A DNA stretch of 64,000 bases from Caballeronia sp. SBC1 (GTDB lineage: Bacteria; Pseudomonadota; Gammaproteobacteria; Burkholderiales; Burkholderiaceae). Both the position numbers and the translations under genes were made by a program. Within the stretch, counting starts at the first letter, position 1. Every line of letters starts with the position of its first letter. The notes under the pieces are model-generated. The model did no database searches, was not told the origin of the DNA, and saw only the letters and a list, made by a program, of their open reading frames with translations. Below, piece by piece: positions 15,196 to 23,199 of the stretch. The stretch spans positions 992,001 through 1,056,000 of the forward strand of contig NZ_CP049156.1 of the NCBI RefSeq assembly GCF_011493005.1, read 5' to 3'.

Positions 15196-15538
15196 CGACG
15201 CCCGTAACTTCGCTGAAATGGATCGTCAATCGATGCTCCCCGCTGTGTTTGTCAGCCGCGTGGTTCACGCCAACATGGCTCCCCGGCATAAGCAGGGGCA
15301 TTTCGTGCTGTTCGAAAAACATGAGCCTGTGCACTTGGGGGGCGATATCTTCGTAGTCTTAATCGATGGCACGTCCATCATATGGAGGCTCGATGGCATT
15401 AGCGACACCGAGTTGACGGTGCACAGCTATGCGCCTGAGATGACCGAGACCGTTCCGCGTCGACTTATTAAGGAGATTTACCCGGTCATGTGGTCTGTGA
15501 AGGGCATCGAAGGAGCGGACCTCGGAACCGACCTGTGA
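15188..15538 (+). CDS. Hypothetical protein with an S24/LexA-like segment
   Basis: A protein of 116 residues whose ATG at 15188 follows AAGGAGG. The segment GGDIFVVLIDGTSIIWRLDG, then LTVHSYAPEMTETVPRRLIK and PVMWSVKG, resembles the C-terminal dimerisation domain of LexA/S24 repressors. At the place where LexA has its catalytic lysine (VKRL) this protein has Trp (IWRL), and no catalytic serine is obvious, so it would not self-cleave. No helix-turn-helix is present. The resemblance is by pattern only and could be coincidental. Confidence 0.55.
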   Translation: MHNDARNFAEMDRQSMLPAVFVSRVVHANMAPRHKQGHFVLFEKHEPVHLGGDIFVVLIDGTSIIWRLDGISDTELTVHSYAPEMTETVPRRLIKEIYPVMWSVKGIEGADLGTDL

Positions 15539-15619
15539 CGCGCGGCACTGGGGCGGAGAAAACTCGAACATGACGCGATGCTTTTTCGGCGGTCGTTGGT
15601 GGAAGAGGTCATTTAATGT

Positions 15620-16096
15620 ATGAGCGACCGCTCAAACCGCGCCAAGACGGCTAAATCAAAGCGTGATGGCCCCGGCGGGGCCGTCATGCTTATTCCTCAT
15701 GTGGTTCTCTTCAGCGACGCTTTCCTGTCCCTCTCGGGCAACGGCGTGAAGCTACTCGTCGACATTACGCAGCAATACAACACTCGGAACAACGGAGCAC
15801 TTCTTTGTTCATGGCGGTACATGAACGAAAAGCGCGGCTGGCGTTCGCCGGAAACGTTGAACCGGGCTCGTCTGGAGCTGATGGAAAGGGATCTGATTTT
15901 CCAGACTGTTCAAGGGCGTATGCCGAACAAGGCGAGCTGGTATGCGATCACGTGGGCAGCGCTCGACAAGTTGGACGGGCTAGACGTGTCTCCAGCCGTC
16001 TTCCCGCGCGGCGCCTATGCGCGCTGGAAGCCATCCACCAAGCCCGATCAAAAAACAGAGTCTACTGTACGGAAACCGTATATGGTAGCCGCCTGA
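15620..16096 (+). CDS. Winged-helix-like protein followed by its own iterons (copy 2)
   Basis: A protein of 158 residues. MLIPHVVLFSDAFLSLSGNG, then VKLLVDITQQYNTRNNGALL, and a helix-turn-helix-like stretch (MNEKRGWRSPETLNRARLEL to MERDLIFQTVQGRMPN) recall small replication-initiator or regulator proteins. Four palindromic repeats of a TACGG-type motif begin in its last codons. Plan and position of the repeats match the gene at 4057, with unrelated repeat sequence, so each protein probably has its own DNA specificity. Whether it initiates replication of the excised element or regulates itself is not shown. Confidence 0.72.
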   Translation: MSDRSNRAKTAKSKRDGPGGAVMLIPHVVLFSDAFLSLSGNGVKLLVDITQQYNTRNNGALLCSWRYMNEKRGWRSPETLNRARLELMERDLIFQTVQGRMPNKASWYAITWAALDKLDGLDVSPAVFPRGAYARWKPSTKPDQKTESTVRKPYMVAA

Positions 16097-16192
16097 TAGA
16101 TACGAAAACCGTACATGGGGCTTCTCTCATATGTACGGTTCCCGTATCTATCTGTGGCATTCGAGAGCCATGCCTAAGTACGGTTTTCGTAC
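16068..16192. repeat. Four palindromic iterons at the end of winged-helix gene 2
   Basis: TACGGAAACCGTA at 16068-16080, TACGAAAACCGTAC at 16101-16114, GTACGGTTCCCGTAT at 16133-16147 and GTACGGTTTTCGTAC at 16178-16192. Each is a pair of TACGG/CCGTA arms around an A- or T-rich centre. The first lies inside the coding region; the others follow the stop. Confidence 0.85.
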
Positions 16193-16221
16193 ACCTTCTA
16201 GTATTGCCACTCCATACCGAT

Positions 16222-16728
16222 TTAAGCACCGCCCATCCGAACGACCTTGGCGCGAATGCGCCGAATGATGCTCTTGTCGGCCGCAGCAAAGACCTCGCAC
16301 TGGTGAGGGGTGCTCTCGCCCAGCAGATGCCGCCTCAATCCCTCAGGAAAGGCGAAACCACGCGTGTTGCCGGGGCCATTTGTGCTTCCTCGGCAAAGCG
16401 GACAAAGAGCACGCTCCCCATGTCCATAAGCTCCCATCTGCAACGCTGGCCGCGGGTCAGCAGCATTTAGCACTCGATCGAGTGCCTGACGTCTCCATGC
16501 CACTAGGTCTTGATGATCCTCCAGCCCCTCATGACCATCCAGTAAGCCCTGGACGTCCATTAGTTCGATGATCGCGTAGCGCGACATCGCCAGATCGCTT
16601 TCTAGCGAACGGTTATCTAACGCAAGCCTCTTGTTTTCGGTCTCAAGCCTAGCCAGTTCACGTTCCAGCTTGAGGAAGTCGGCGAGTTTAAGTTCGCGAG
16701 GTTTTCGGACGGTCCGAGTCACGGCCAT
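16222..16728 (-). CDS. Coiled-coil and zinc-finger-like hypothetical protein
   Basis: A protein of 168 residues on the minus strand, running towards the iterons of gene 2. Residues about 15-55 (LADFLKLERELARLETENKR) predict a coiled coil. The C-terminal half has a CPLC motif and a later single Cys near HQC, a possible incomplete zinc-binding site with two histidines nearby (RRHLLGESTPHQC). ATG at 16728 is preferred over a GTG at 16743. No family named; nucleic acid binding is possible. Confidence 0.6.
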   Translation of the reverse strand: MAVTRTVRKPRELKLADFLKLERELARLETENKRLALDNRSLESDLAMSRYAIIELMDVQGLLDGHEGLEDHQDLVAWRRQALDRVLNAADPRPALQMGAYGHGERALCPLCRGSTNGPGNTRGFAFPEGLRRHLLGESTPHQCEVFAAADKSIIRRIRAKVVRMGGA

Positions 16729-16800
16729 GGCGCACCTGGGCACGAATAATGGGCGCTCAGATTAGCTCAAAACTGGCGACGGTTGATGCTGGAAATCACA

Positions 16801-17805
16801 CATAGGTCCGGTTACCGTTTTGGTAGCCGTTCCTGATCTAGTAACCCCCCTTATATCCCCCCTTCGAAGGCCCATCGATGCCCCTTGGTTGTCAAATCAA
16901 CAACCCCAGTTGTCAAAACGACAACCGTTGCCGAATCAGTAACCCATGGCTTACCCATAGGTTACCCGTGGGATAACGGTGAGTTCACGGTGAGTTCACG
17001 CGTCACGCTGCGTCACTGACGCGTCACCGTTACGTGTAACGCTACGTGCGTTGCAGTGCGTTGCATTTCGTTGCGACAGACTCTGTCGGCGCTCTGTCAC
17101 AGAACGCCCACCGACGGTGGAAGGTGCCATTTCTAATTCTGCGTCGGCGCAGTTTTGCGCTCAGTGGCATAACAACCCCCAACGGGGGAAGACGTCTCCC
17201 CAAAGTCGGGGCGGCCGGGATTCTAATTACGGAGATTTCCCCAAATCGGGGGAAAAGGTTTGGGGAGGGTGTCGTTGCCCAGAACGAGGCTGGGCAAACG
17301 CCAGATCTGGCGGCAGATCTAACTACCGGAAATCCGGCAGTTCGGCCGATCCTTCAAGGAGGGCTCAAGGAGTCGTCATGGAATCCTTGAAGCAATGCTT
17401 GGAGCATCGAGCTAAGTCAGATTTGAAATCCCGATCGGCGTTTGAAACGCTGTTGGAGTTTTACGACTTGATCGCAGAAGTCGCGTTTCAAATTGCACTT
17501 GCTTAGCAGATGCCGAGCACTGGCAAGGCACATGCGAGCATGGTGCTAGAACCGGGAATTCCCGCTAATCAACTCGGCAGGCTCAAAGCCGGCACGGTCC
17601 CCCGACTGGGTGACCTCGGAGACGCATCGGTAGACGGTGATGCGTCTACACCGATGCCTACCGGATGCCTACCTTTGGTGAAGGCAAGAGTGCCGTTTTT
17701 GGGAGGCTTTGGCGATGGAACAGTGCCGTTTTCGGTACTGTTCGCGGAGCGCAGTTTTGCGCCTGAACAACACTTTTCTGATTGGCGGGATGTTTGGCGG
17801 GTAGA
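16801..17805. repeat. Array of more than twenty different short palindromes and tandem repeats
   Basis: About 1 kb with no convincing gene except a 42-aa frame. Units, mostly present once or twice, include GTTGTCAAAACGACAAC (16909-16925), tandem GGTGAGTTCAC (16978-16999), GCGTCACTGACGC (17010-17022), tandem GTGCGTTGCA (17046-17065), GACAGACTCTGTC (17075-17087), TCTGTCACAGA (17093-17103), CCACCGACGGTGG (17108-17120), GCGCAGTTTTGCGC (17147-17160 and 17749-17762), TTTCCCC/GGGGAAA (17236-17255), TGCCCAG/CTGGGCA (17276-17296), CGCCAGATCTGGCG (17299-17312), CCGGAAATCCGG (17326-17337), CATGCGAGCATG (17531-17542), CGGGAATTCCCG (17553-17564) and AGACGCATC/GATGCGTCT (17620-17647). Arm sequence changes from unit to unit. 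Several share the arms-plus-A/T-centre plan of the iterons behind the two winged-helix genes. Confidence 0.85.
17378..17506 (+). CDS. Possible small protein (42 aa) inside the palindrome array
   Basis: The ATG at 17378 follows CAAGGAG. The product is MESLKQCLEHRAKSDLKSRS, then AFETLLEFYDLIAEVAFQIA and LA, an amphipathic helical peptide. The frame contains a 10-bp perfect inverted repeat (TTTGAAACGC at 17441-17450, GCGTTTCAAA at 17483-17492) and its start lies in the loop of another (TCAAGGA/TCCTTGA, 17365-17390). It may be a real small gene with structured mRNA, or chance within the array. Confidence 0.4.
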   Translation: MESLKQCLEHRAKSDLKSRSAFETLLEFYDLIAEVAFQIALA

Positions 17806-17845
17806 GATCGAAAGTTTGCTGTGAGCCTTTTAGAGTAAGGCTTCG

Positions 17846-17859
17846 TGGCGGAAGCGGTG
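17846..17859. repeat. attR candidate (14-bp direct repeat, in the tRNA-Ser 3' end)
   Basis: TGGCGGAAGCGGTG, identical to 1394-1407. It covers the CCA, discriminator and 3' acceptor strand of tRNA-Ser, a standard target for P4-like integrases. Confidence 0.8.
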
Positions 17860-17935
17860 AGATTCGAACTCACGGACGAGTCACCCCGTCGCTAGTTTTC
17901 AAGACTAGTGCCTTAAACCGCTCGGCCACGCTTCC
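17846..17935 (-). tRNA. tRNA-Ser(UGA)
   Basis: On the minus strand, the acceptor stem GGAAGCG pairs with CGCTTCC. The anticodon loop CTTGAAA gives anticodon TGA. There is a long variable arm (class II, as for Ser) and an encoded CCA at 17848-17846. The 3' end is the right attachment site of the integrative element; the tRNA is intact after integration. Confidence 0.95.
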
Positions 17936-18046
17936 ACGTTTCATACACAGCAACTACGAGAAAAGTGCGCTCAAACCGCGTCGCACCTTCCGGCAAGGCG
18001 CGTATTGTAGCGCAACTTTCGCTGGAGTCCATCAAGCAAAACCGCC

Positions 18047-19276
18047 TCACCCTTCCAGCGACCGGGTTGCACGCAAACCCGGAAACAATCGCATCCATAG
18101 CAACGCAACCACGATGGTCCCCACGCCGCCAATCAGCACCGCCGGTACCGCGCCGAACAGTCCCGCCGTCATCCCAGACTCGAACTCGCCCAACTGATTC
18201 GATGTCCCGATAAACAGCGAATTGATGGCGCCCACTCGTCCTCGCATATCGTCGGGCGTTTGAAGCTGCACGAGCGACATGCGCACGACGACGCTGATCA
18301 CATCGGAGGCGCCTAGCGCGGCCAGCGCGATCAGCGAAACATATAAATTCCGCGATAACCCGAACACAATTGTCGCAATGCCAAACGCGATCACGCCGCC
18401 GAACAACGCTGTCCCGGCGCGCTGTCGCAGAGGAAAATGCGCGAGATATATCGATCCGGTCAGCGCGCCGACCGCAGGCGCCGCGCGCAGGACGCCAAGC
18501 GCCCACGGGCCGGCGTGCAAGATATCGCGGGCAAAAACGGGCAGCAATGCCGTTGCGCCGCCGAGCAATACCGCGAACAGATCCAGCGATAACGCCCCCA
18601 GGATCACCGGCTTGCGTCGAATGAAGGCGATGCCGGAGAAGAGCGACTCGAACGTCAGCGGCGTACGCATGCGCACCACTTGTTCGATCTTTATCGATGA
18701 CAACGCCACGGCCGCCCCAATGAACGCGACTGCTACCGCACCGTACACCGTAAGCGCCCCGAGGCCGTAGAGCAGACCGCCCATTGCCGGGCCGAGGATC
18801 TGTGCGGTCTGGTTAGCCGACGTCGACCACGCGGTCGCATATTGCAATTGGGCGCGCGGAATCAGATTAGGCAAGAGTGCAGCCATCGATGGCGACTCGA
18901 ACGCGCGTGCCGACCCGGCAACAGCTGCGATCAGATAGATCAACCCCTGGCTGGTCACCCCGCGCCACGTCGCGATGCATAGCGTCAACGCGGCCACGCC
19001 CTGAATTGCCTGACAGACGAACGCGATCGTGCGCCGGTCGTAGCGGTCGGCGACATGGCCCACCACCAGCGTGAGCATGAACATCGGCAGGAATTGCGAG
19101 AGGCCGACAAGCCCAAGCGCGAACGCGCTGTGTGTGATCGAGTAGATCTGCCAGCCGATTGCCACCGACATCATCTGGAACGCAACCGATGACATCACCC
19201 GAGCGCTCCAAAAGAGCGCAAACGGCCGGTGGCGCATCACGGAGCCAGCGGTCAAAGCAGGGGCGGACGCGTCCAA
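18047..19276 (-). CDS. MFS transporter, EntS-like
   Basis: A protein of 409 residues with about 12 predicted membrane helices. It belongs to the MFS_3/EntS-like group: the segment between helices 2 and 3 reads GHVADRYDRRTIAFVCQAIQ, the family's G-x-x-x-D-R-x-x-R-R signature, and LQTPDDMRGRVGAINSLF before helix 10 is also typical. Such proteins export siderophores or drugs; the substrate here is not known. It begins one base after the hemW stop, so it is the last gene of the rph-rdgB-hemW operon, and follows the chromosome/element junction by about 190 bases. Confidence 0.85.
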   Translation of the reverse strand: MDASAPALTAGSVMRHRPFALFWSARVMSSVAFQMMSVAIGWQIYSITHSAFALGLVGLSQFLPMFMLTLVVGHVADRYDRRTIAFVCQAIQGVAALTLCIATWRGVTSQGLIYLIAAVAGSARAFESPSMAALLPNLIPRAQLQYATAWSTSANQTAQILGPAMGGLLYGLGALTVYGAVAVAFIGAAVALSSIKIEQVVRMRTPLTFESLFSGIAFIRRKPVILGALSLDLFAVLLGGATALLPVFARDILHAGPWALGVLRAAPAVGALTGSIYLAHFPLRQRAGTALFGGVIAFGIATIVFGLSRNLYVSLIALAALGASDVISVVVRMSLVQLQTPDDMRGRVGAINSLFIGTSNQLGEFESGMTAGLFGAVPAVLIGGVGTIVVALLWMRLFPGLRATRSLEG

Positions 19277-19277
19277 T

Positions 19278-20525
19278 TTAGCGGTCTTCCTTGATTTTTA
19301 TCGATGGCGTGTCCCTGAGAAAGAGCGCTTGCAGGTCGTTGAGAAAATCCTGCCCGCGCTGCGTTGGCGCGATGCGTTCAATGTCGCGCGTGATCAAGCC
19401 ACGACGCTCCGCTTCCACCAGTCCCGGTTCGATCGCGGACATCGCAAGCCCGGTTCGTTCGTTGAACGAATGCACCGGAAACCCTTCCACAAGCCGCAAC
19501 GTATTCAGCATGAATTCGAATGGCAGGTCGCGCGGCCCGACTTCGTGCTCTTCCTGCACCGCCGCGCCGCCAAGCGCTTCATCCATGTACGTTCCCGGAT
19601 GCTTGTAACGCACCTGACGCACGATTTTCTGCGGAAACGACAGCTTGGTATGCGCGCCCGCACCAATGCCGAGATAGTCGCCAAAACGCCAGTAGTTCAG
19701 GTTGTGCTGGCTCTTCCTGTGCGGCTTCGCGTAGGCAGACACCTCGTAGCGTTCATAACCCGCTGAAGCCGTGCGCTCGTGAATCCAGTCCTGCATGTCG
19801 GCGGAAGCGTCGTCGTCGGGAACGGGCGGCGGGTACTTCGCGAACATCGTGTTCGGTTCGAGCGTCAGGTGATACAGCGACAAATGCGGCGGCGCGAAAC
19901 TGATCGCCGTTTCAATATCCGCACGGCACTCGTCCAGCGTCTGCTTGGGCAGCGCGAACATCAGGTCGAGGTTGAAGTTGTCGAAGTTCTTTGCCGCTAT
20001 TTCCACTGCCTGACGCGCTTGCGTTGCATCGTGAATCCGGCCGAGCGCCTTCAGATGCTGCTCGTTGAAACTTTGAATGCCTATCGATAAACGATTCACG
20101 CCGCTCGCCCGAAACTGCGCGAACTTCGCGGCTTCGAACGTGCCGGGGTTAGCTTCGAGCGTGATTTCGGCGTCGGCGTCGAGCGGCAGCAGCGCGCGGG
20201 CATCGGAGAGCAGACGGTCAAGTCCTTTCGCCGACAGCAAACTCGGCGTGCCTCCGCCAATGAAAATAGTGTGCACCTGGCGGCCCCAGACCATCGGCAA
20301 TGCGCGCTCCAGGTCAGCGCGCAAGGCATCGAGATAACGGTCTTCGGGGAACGTCTCGCCTTTCCATTCGTGCGAGTTGAAATCGCAATACGGGCATTTG
20401 CGCACGCACCACGGGAAATGCACATACAACGACAGCGGCGGCAGCGACGTCAGCCGAATACTGCCCGGCGACGTGAACGCCTTGATCACGTTGATCGCCT
20501 GAGGACCGCTTGAACTGGCCGTCAC
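19278..20525 (-). CDS. hemW: Radical SAM heme chaperone HemW
   Basis: A 415-residue protein of the HemN-like radical SAM family. The cluster motif C40-x3-C44-x2-C47 (PWCVRKCPYCDF) binds [4Fe-4S] with SAM; IFIGGGTPSLL and NRLSIGIQSFN are family signatures. HemW binds heme and helps insert it into respiratory enzymes; it lacks the residues that make HemN a coproporphyrinogen oxidase. It starts from GTG at 20525, overlapping the rdgB stop by four bases. The N-terminus is about 30 residues longer than usual, so a later start is possible. A true hemN lies at the right end of the window. Confidence 0.93.
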   Translation of the reverse strand: MTASSSGPQAINVIKAFTSPGSIRLTSLPPLSLYVHFPWCVRKCPYCDFNSHEWKGETFPEDRYLDALRADLERALPMVWGRQVHTIFIGGGTPSLLSAKGLDRLLSDARALLPLDADAEITLEANPGTFEAAKFAQFRASGVNRLSIGIQSFNEQHLKALGRIHDATQARQAVEIAAKNFDNFNLDLMFALPKQTLDECRADIETAISFAPPHLSLYHLTLEPNTMFAKYPPPVPDDDASADMQDWIHERTASAGYERYEVSAYAKPHRKSQHNLNYWRFGDYLGIGAGAHTKLSFPQKIVRQVRYKHPGTYMDEALGGAAVQEEHEVGPRDLPFEFMLNTLRLVEGFPVHSFNERTGLAMSAIEPGLVEAERRGLITRDIERIAPTQRGQDFLNDLQALFLRDTPSIKIKEDR

Positions 20526-21145
20526 GATACTTCCTTCAACCGCGCCAACAAATGGCGAAGCGCAATTGCCCGATGGCTGCTGGCGTTTTTCACGGCGGGA
20601 TCGAGTTCGGCGGCGGTTTGTCCGAGCGACGGCACCAGGAAATGCGCGTCATAGCCAAATCCGTTTGCTCCGCGCGGGGTATCGATGACTTCGCCATGCC
20701 AGCGGCCTTCCGCAATCAGCGGTTCGGGGTCCGCTGCATGGCGCACCAGCACGAGTACGGAGAAGAAATACGCGCGCCGATCTGTTTCATTGGCGAGATC
20801 CTTCACGAGCCGTGCATTGTTCGCGGCATCGCTTTTCTCTCCACCGTTGAGCAGTTGCGCATAACGTGCCGAATACACGCCCGGTGCGCCGCGCAACGCA
20901 TGCACGCAGAGGCCGGAGTCGTCAGCGAGAGCAGGCAATCCTGTCGCCGCCGATGCATGCCGTGCCTTCGCCAGCGCATTCTCGACGAACGTCACGTGCG
21001 GTTCCTCAGCCTCGGACACACCCAGCTCGCCTTGCGTCACGAGATCGATGCCGGCGGTGCTCAGCAGTGCTGCGAACTCGCGCAATTTGCCGGGGTTATT
21101 GGACGCGAGTACGACGCGTTTCGATGCGTTATCGGAATCAGGCAC
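20522..21145 (-). CDS. rdgB: XTP/dITP diphosphatase RdgB
   Basis: A protein of 207 residues that hydrolyses non-canonical purine triphosphates (dITP, XTP), keeping them out of DNA. Motifs: [14 protein letters not shown] at the N-terminus, [20 protein letters not shown] in the middle and [20 protein letters not shown] near the C-terminus, all in the HAM1/RdgB family. Its start overlaps the end of rph by eight bases and its stop overlaps hemW, so the three are co-translated. Length is normal. Cytoplasmic. Confidence 0.96.
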   Translation of the reverse strand: MPDSDNASKRVVLASNNPGKLREFAALLSTAGIDLVTQGELGVSEAEEPHVTFVENALAKARHASAATGLPALADDSGLCVHALRGAPGVYSARYAQLLNGGEKSDAANNARLVKDLANETDRRAYFFSVLVLVRHAADPEPLIAEGRWHGEVIDTPRGANGFGYDAHFLVPSLGQTAAELDPAVKNASSHRAIALRHLLARLKEVS

Positions 21146-21899
21146 TGAGCAACTCCAGCGCGACTTTTTGCTTCGCGATCAACGTTTCAATGCCGCTTTG
21201 CGCCAGATCCATCAGCGCGGTCATTTCGGCGCGCGTGAACGGTACGCCTTCGGCCGTTCCTTGTACTTCCACGAAACCGCCTGCGCCGGTCATCACGACG
21301 TTCATGTCTGTGTCGCACTGTGAGTCTTCGTCGTAGTCGAGATCGAGCACCGGCTGGCCGTTGTACACGCCGACCGAGATCGCCGCGACAAATTGATTGA
21401 TCGGCGATTCTGCGATCTTGCCGGCCGCCAGCAGCTTGGTTACTGCATCGTGCGCCGCGACAAACGCGCCCGTAATGCTTGCCGTGCGCGTGCCGCCGTC
21501 GGCCTGGATCACGTCGCAATCGATATGCAGCGTGCGCGCGCCCAGCTTGCTCAGATCGAATACTGAGCGCAGCGCGCGCCCGATCAAACGCTGGATTTCC
21601 TGCGTGCGTCCGGTTTGCTTGCCGCGCGCGGCTTCGCGGTCGTTACGCGTGTTGGTGGCCCGCGGCAGCATGCCGTATTCGGCGGTGAGCCAGCCTTGGT
21701 CGCGTCCGCGCAGGAATTCGGGCACGCGCTCGGAAATGCTCGCGGTGCAGATCACTTTGGTATCGCCGAATTCGACGAGAACCGACCCTTCCGCATGCTT
21801 CGTGTAATGCCGCGTGATGCGCACGTCGCGCAATTGGTCCGCGCTACGGCCGCTCGGGCGGTTGAACGGGGCGGACGGGTTCAGCGTGGAGTCGGTCAT
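21138..21899 (-). CDS. rph: Ribonuclease PH
   Basis: A protein of 254 residues, a phosphate-dependent 3'-5' exoribonuclease that trims tRNA 3' ends. Family motifs: [20 protein letters not shown], then [34 protein letters not shown] with [20 protein letters not shown], and [17 protein letters not shown]. The start at 21899 gives the standard length; the in-frame extension to 22127 has no family similarity. It is the first gene of the rph-rdgB-hemW-MFS operon. Confidence 0.97.
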   Translation of the reverse strand: MTDSTLNPSAPFNRPSGRSADQLRDVRITRHYTKHAEGSVLVEFGDTKVICTASISERVPEFLRGRDQGWLTAEYGMLPRATNTRNDREAARGKQTGRTQEIQRLIGRALRSVFDLSKLGARTLHIDCDVIQADGGTRTASITGAFVAAHDAVTKLLAAGKIAESPINQFVAAISVGVYNGQPVLDLDYDEDSQCDTDMNVVMTGAGGFVEVQGTAEGVPFTRAEMTALMDLAQSGIETLIAKQKVALELLSA

Positions 21900-22259
21900 G
21901 GAGGAGGCAAGGTGAAAGAAACGCAGTGAAAGGAGCTTGGGCGCACAGTAAAAAAAGCGTAAAAACCGCGCCAAGGTTCGAATTTTATCCGCAATCCGGG
22001 TGAGCGTCCGGTGCGGTGTCCCGTGTTCATCTCGTGTTGATCTGCGCGCGCCGCATGGCGGCGTTGCGTTTCCACGGGCGGGATCGGCAAAAATGGGATA
22101 ATGCCAGCTTCCTCGCCCGGCCAACATTGCCTGCCATTCTCGCGCAGCTTCACGCCGGGCGTTTCGAAGCGAACTGGCCGTGCCGCGCTAGCAGCCAAGC
22201 GATAAGCAACAAGCGAGCAAGCAGCAAAGCCGCCACGGCCTTCAATCACGGACGCGACA
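21900..22259. other. Divergent intergenic region between rph and yicC
   Basis: 360 bases without a supported gene. It must hold the promoters of both the leftward rph operon and the rightward yicC-gmk operon. I see no clear consensus promoter, riboswitch or terminator. Confidence 0.5.
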
Positions 22260-23192
22260 ATGATCTACAGCATGACAGGCTACGCAAGCGCTACGCGCGA
22301 AGTAGCGTCGGACGGCGCGGGCGCCAATGGCTCGGGCGTGGGGGTATCGGTGGAATTGCGCACAGTGAATTCGCGCTTCCTCGACATGAATTTCCGCATG
22401 CCCGAAGACGTACGCGTCTGCGAGCCGCAATTGCGCGAAATGCTGATGAACAAGCTCTCGCGCGGCAAGGTCGATATCCGCATCAACCTGAATCGCGCAG
22501 AGCAGACCACCATTGCAGGCGTGCTTAATCGCGATGCACTCTCGCAACTCGCCGCGCTCGAGCGTTCGGTGCTGGATATTTTCCCGGAAGCCGAACGCAT
22601 GCGCACGGGTGAAATCCTGCGCTGGCCGGGCATTTTGTCGGAGAGCGGGGTATCGGCGGAAACGTTGCGCGACGCGGTCCTGGCGTGCGGCAAGCAGGCG
22701 ATTGCCGAACTTATCGATGTCCGCGCCCGTGAAGGCGCCGCGCTCGCCGCCGTGCTGATCGCGAACGTGACGGAAATGGAGGCTATCGTTGCCCGGGTCA
22801 CGCCGCTTGTGCCGGAACTGATCACGAAGCATCAGCAGAAAATTGTCGAGCGTTTGCAGGATGCGCTGGGGATCGCGTCGCCGGAAGGCACGCAAACCAG
22901 CATCCCGCGCGAGGAAATTGCGGAACGGATTCGCCAGGAAGTGACTATGTACGGCATCCGCATTGACATCACTGAGGAATTGCAGCGTCTCTCCGCGCAT
23001 CTGGCGGAAACACGCCACGTGCTGCAAAAGGGCGGGAAAGTGGGCAAGCGGCTCGACTTCATGATGCAGGAGCTGAATCGCGAAGCGAACACGCTCGGTT
23101 CGAAGGCGGCTGCGAAAGAACTCGCGGACTCGTCGATGACGCTCAAATTGCTCATCGAACAGATGCGCGAGCAAGTGCAAAACCTGGAGTAA
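22260..23192 (+). CDS. yicC: YicC family endoribonuclease
   Basis: A protein of 310 residues with the family start [34 protein letters not shown], and the C-terminal block [20 protein letters not shown] with [20 protein letters not shown] and [10 protein letters not shown]. YicC/YloC proteins are stress-related endoribonucleases that cut single-stranded RNA. It is about 20 residues longer than the E. coli protein. The stop is seven bases before gmk, with which it forms the usual pair. Confidence 0.95.
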   Translation: MIYSMTGYASATREVASDGAGANGSGVGVSVELRTVNSRFLDMNFRMPEDVRVCEPQLREMLMNKLSRGKVDIRINLNRAEQTTIAGVLNRDALSQLAALERSVLDIFPEAERMRTGEILRWPGILSESGVSAETLRDAVLACGKQAIAELIDVRAREGAALAAVLIANVTEMEAIVARVTPLVPELITKHQQKIVERLQDALGIASPEGTQTSIPREEIAERIRQEVTMYGIRIDITEELQRLSAHLAETRHVLQKGGKVGKRLDFMMQELNREANTLGSKAAAKELADSSMTLKLLIEQMREQVQNLE

Positions 23193-23199
23193 CGCTGTT

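Larger units (their letters stand above)
1394..17859. mobile_element. Integrative element in tRNA-Ser(UGA), degenerate prophage or satellite
   Basis: The exact 14-mer TGGCGGAAGCGGTG occurs at 1394-1407 and at 17846-17859; the second copy is the 3' end of an intact tRNA-Ser gene. A tyrosine integrase begins 158 bases inside the left repeat. Between the repeats lie phage regulators, a hub-like protein, a tail spike, ribbon-helix-helix regulators and many accessory small genes, while housekeeping genes resume beyond both ends. No capsid, portal, terminase large subunit or lysis genes are recognisable, so the element probably cannot make its own virion. Boundaries are seen in the sequence; mobility is inferred. 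Confidence 0.85.

Noticed and set aside
17051..17390. Two overlapping frames of 114-151 residues in the left half of the array
   Set aside because: Both are translations of palindromic DNA without ribosome site or domain; only the 42-aa frame from 17378 has a start signal.
16801..17805. CRISPR array
   Set aside because: Repeat units differ in sequence and length and are not separated by constant-length spacers; no cas genes are near.
17510..17824. 104-residue plus-strand frame in the right half of the palindrome array
   Set aside because: The product only reflects the palindromes (for example repeated TVPF/VPFL-like peptides), and there is no ribosome site.
21900..22127. In-frame extension of rph
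   Set aside because: The upstream codons have no similarity to ribonuclease PH, whose normal start is at 21899.
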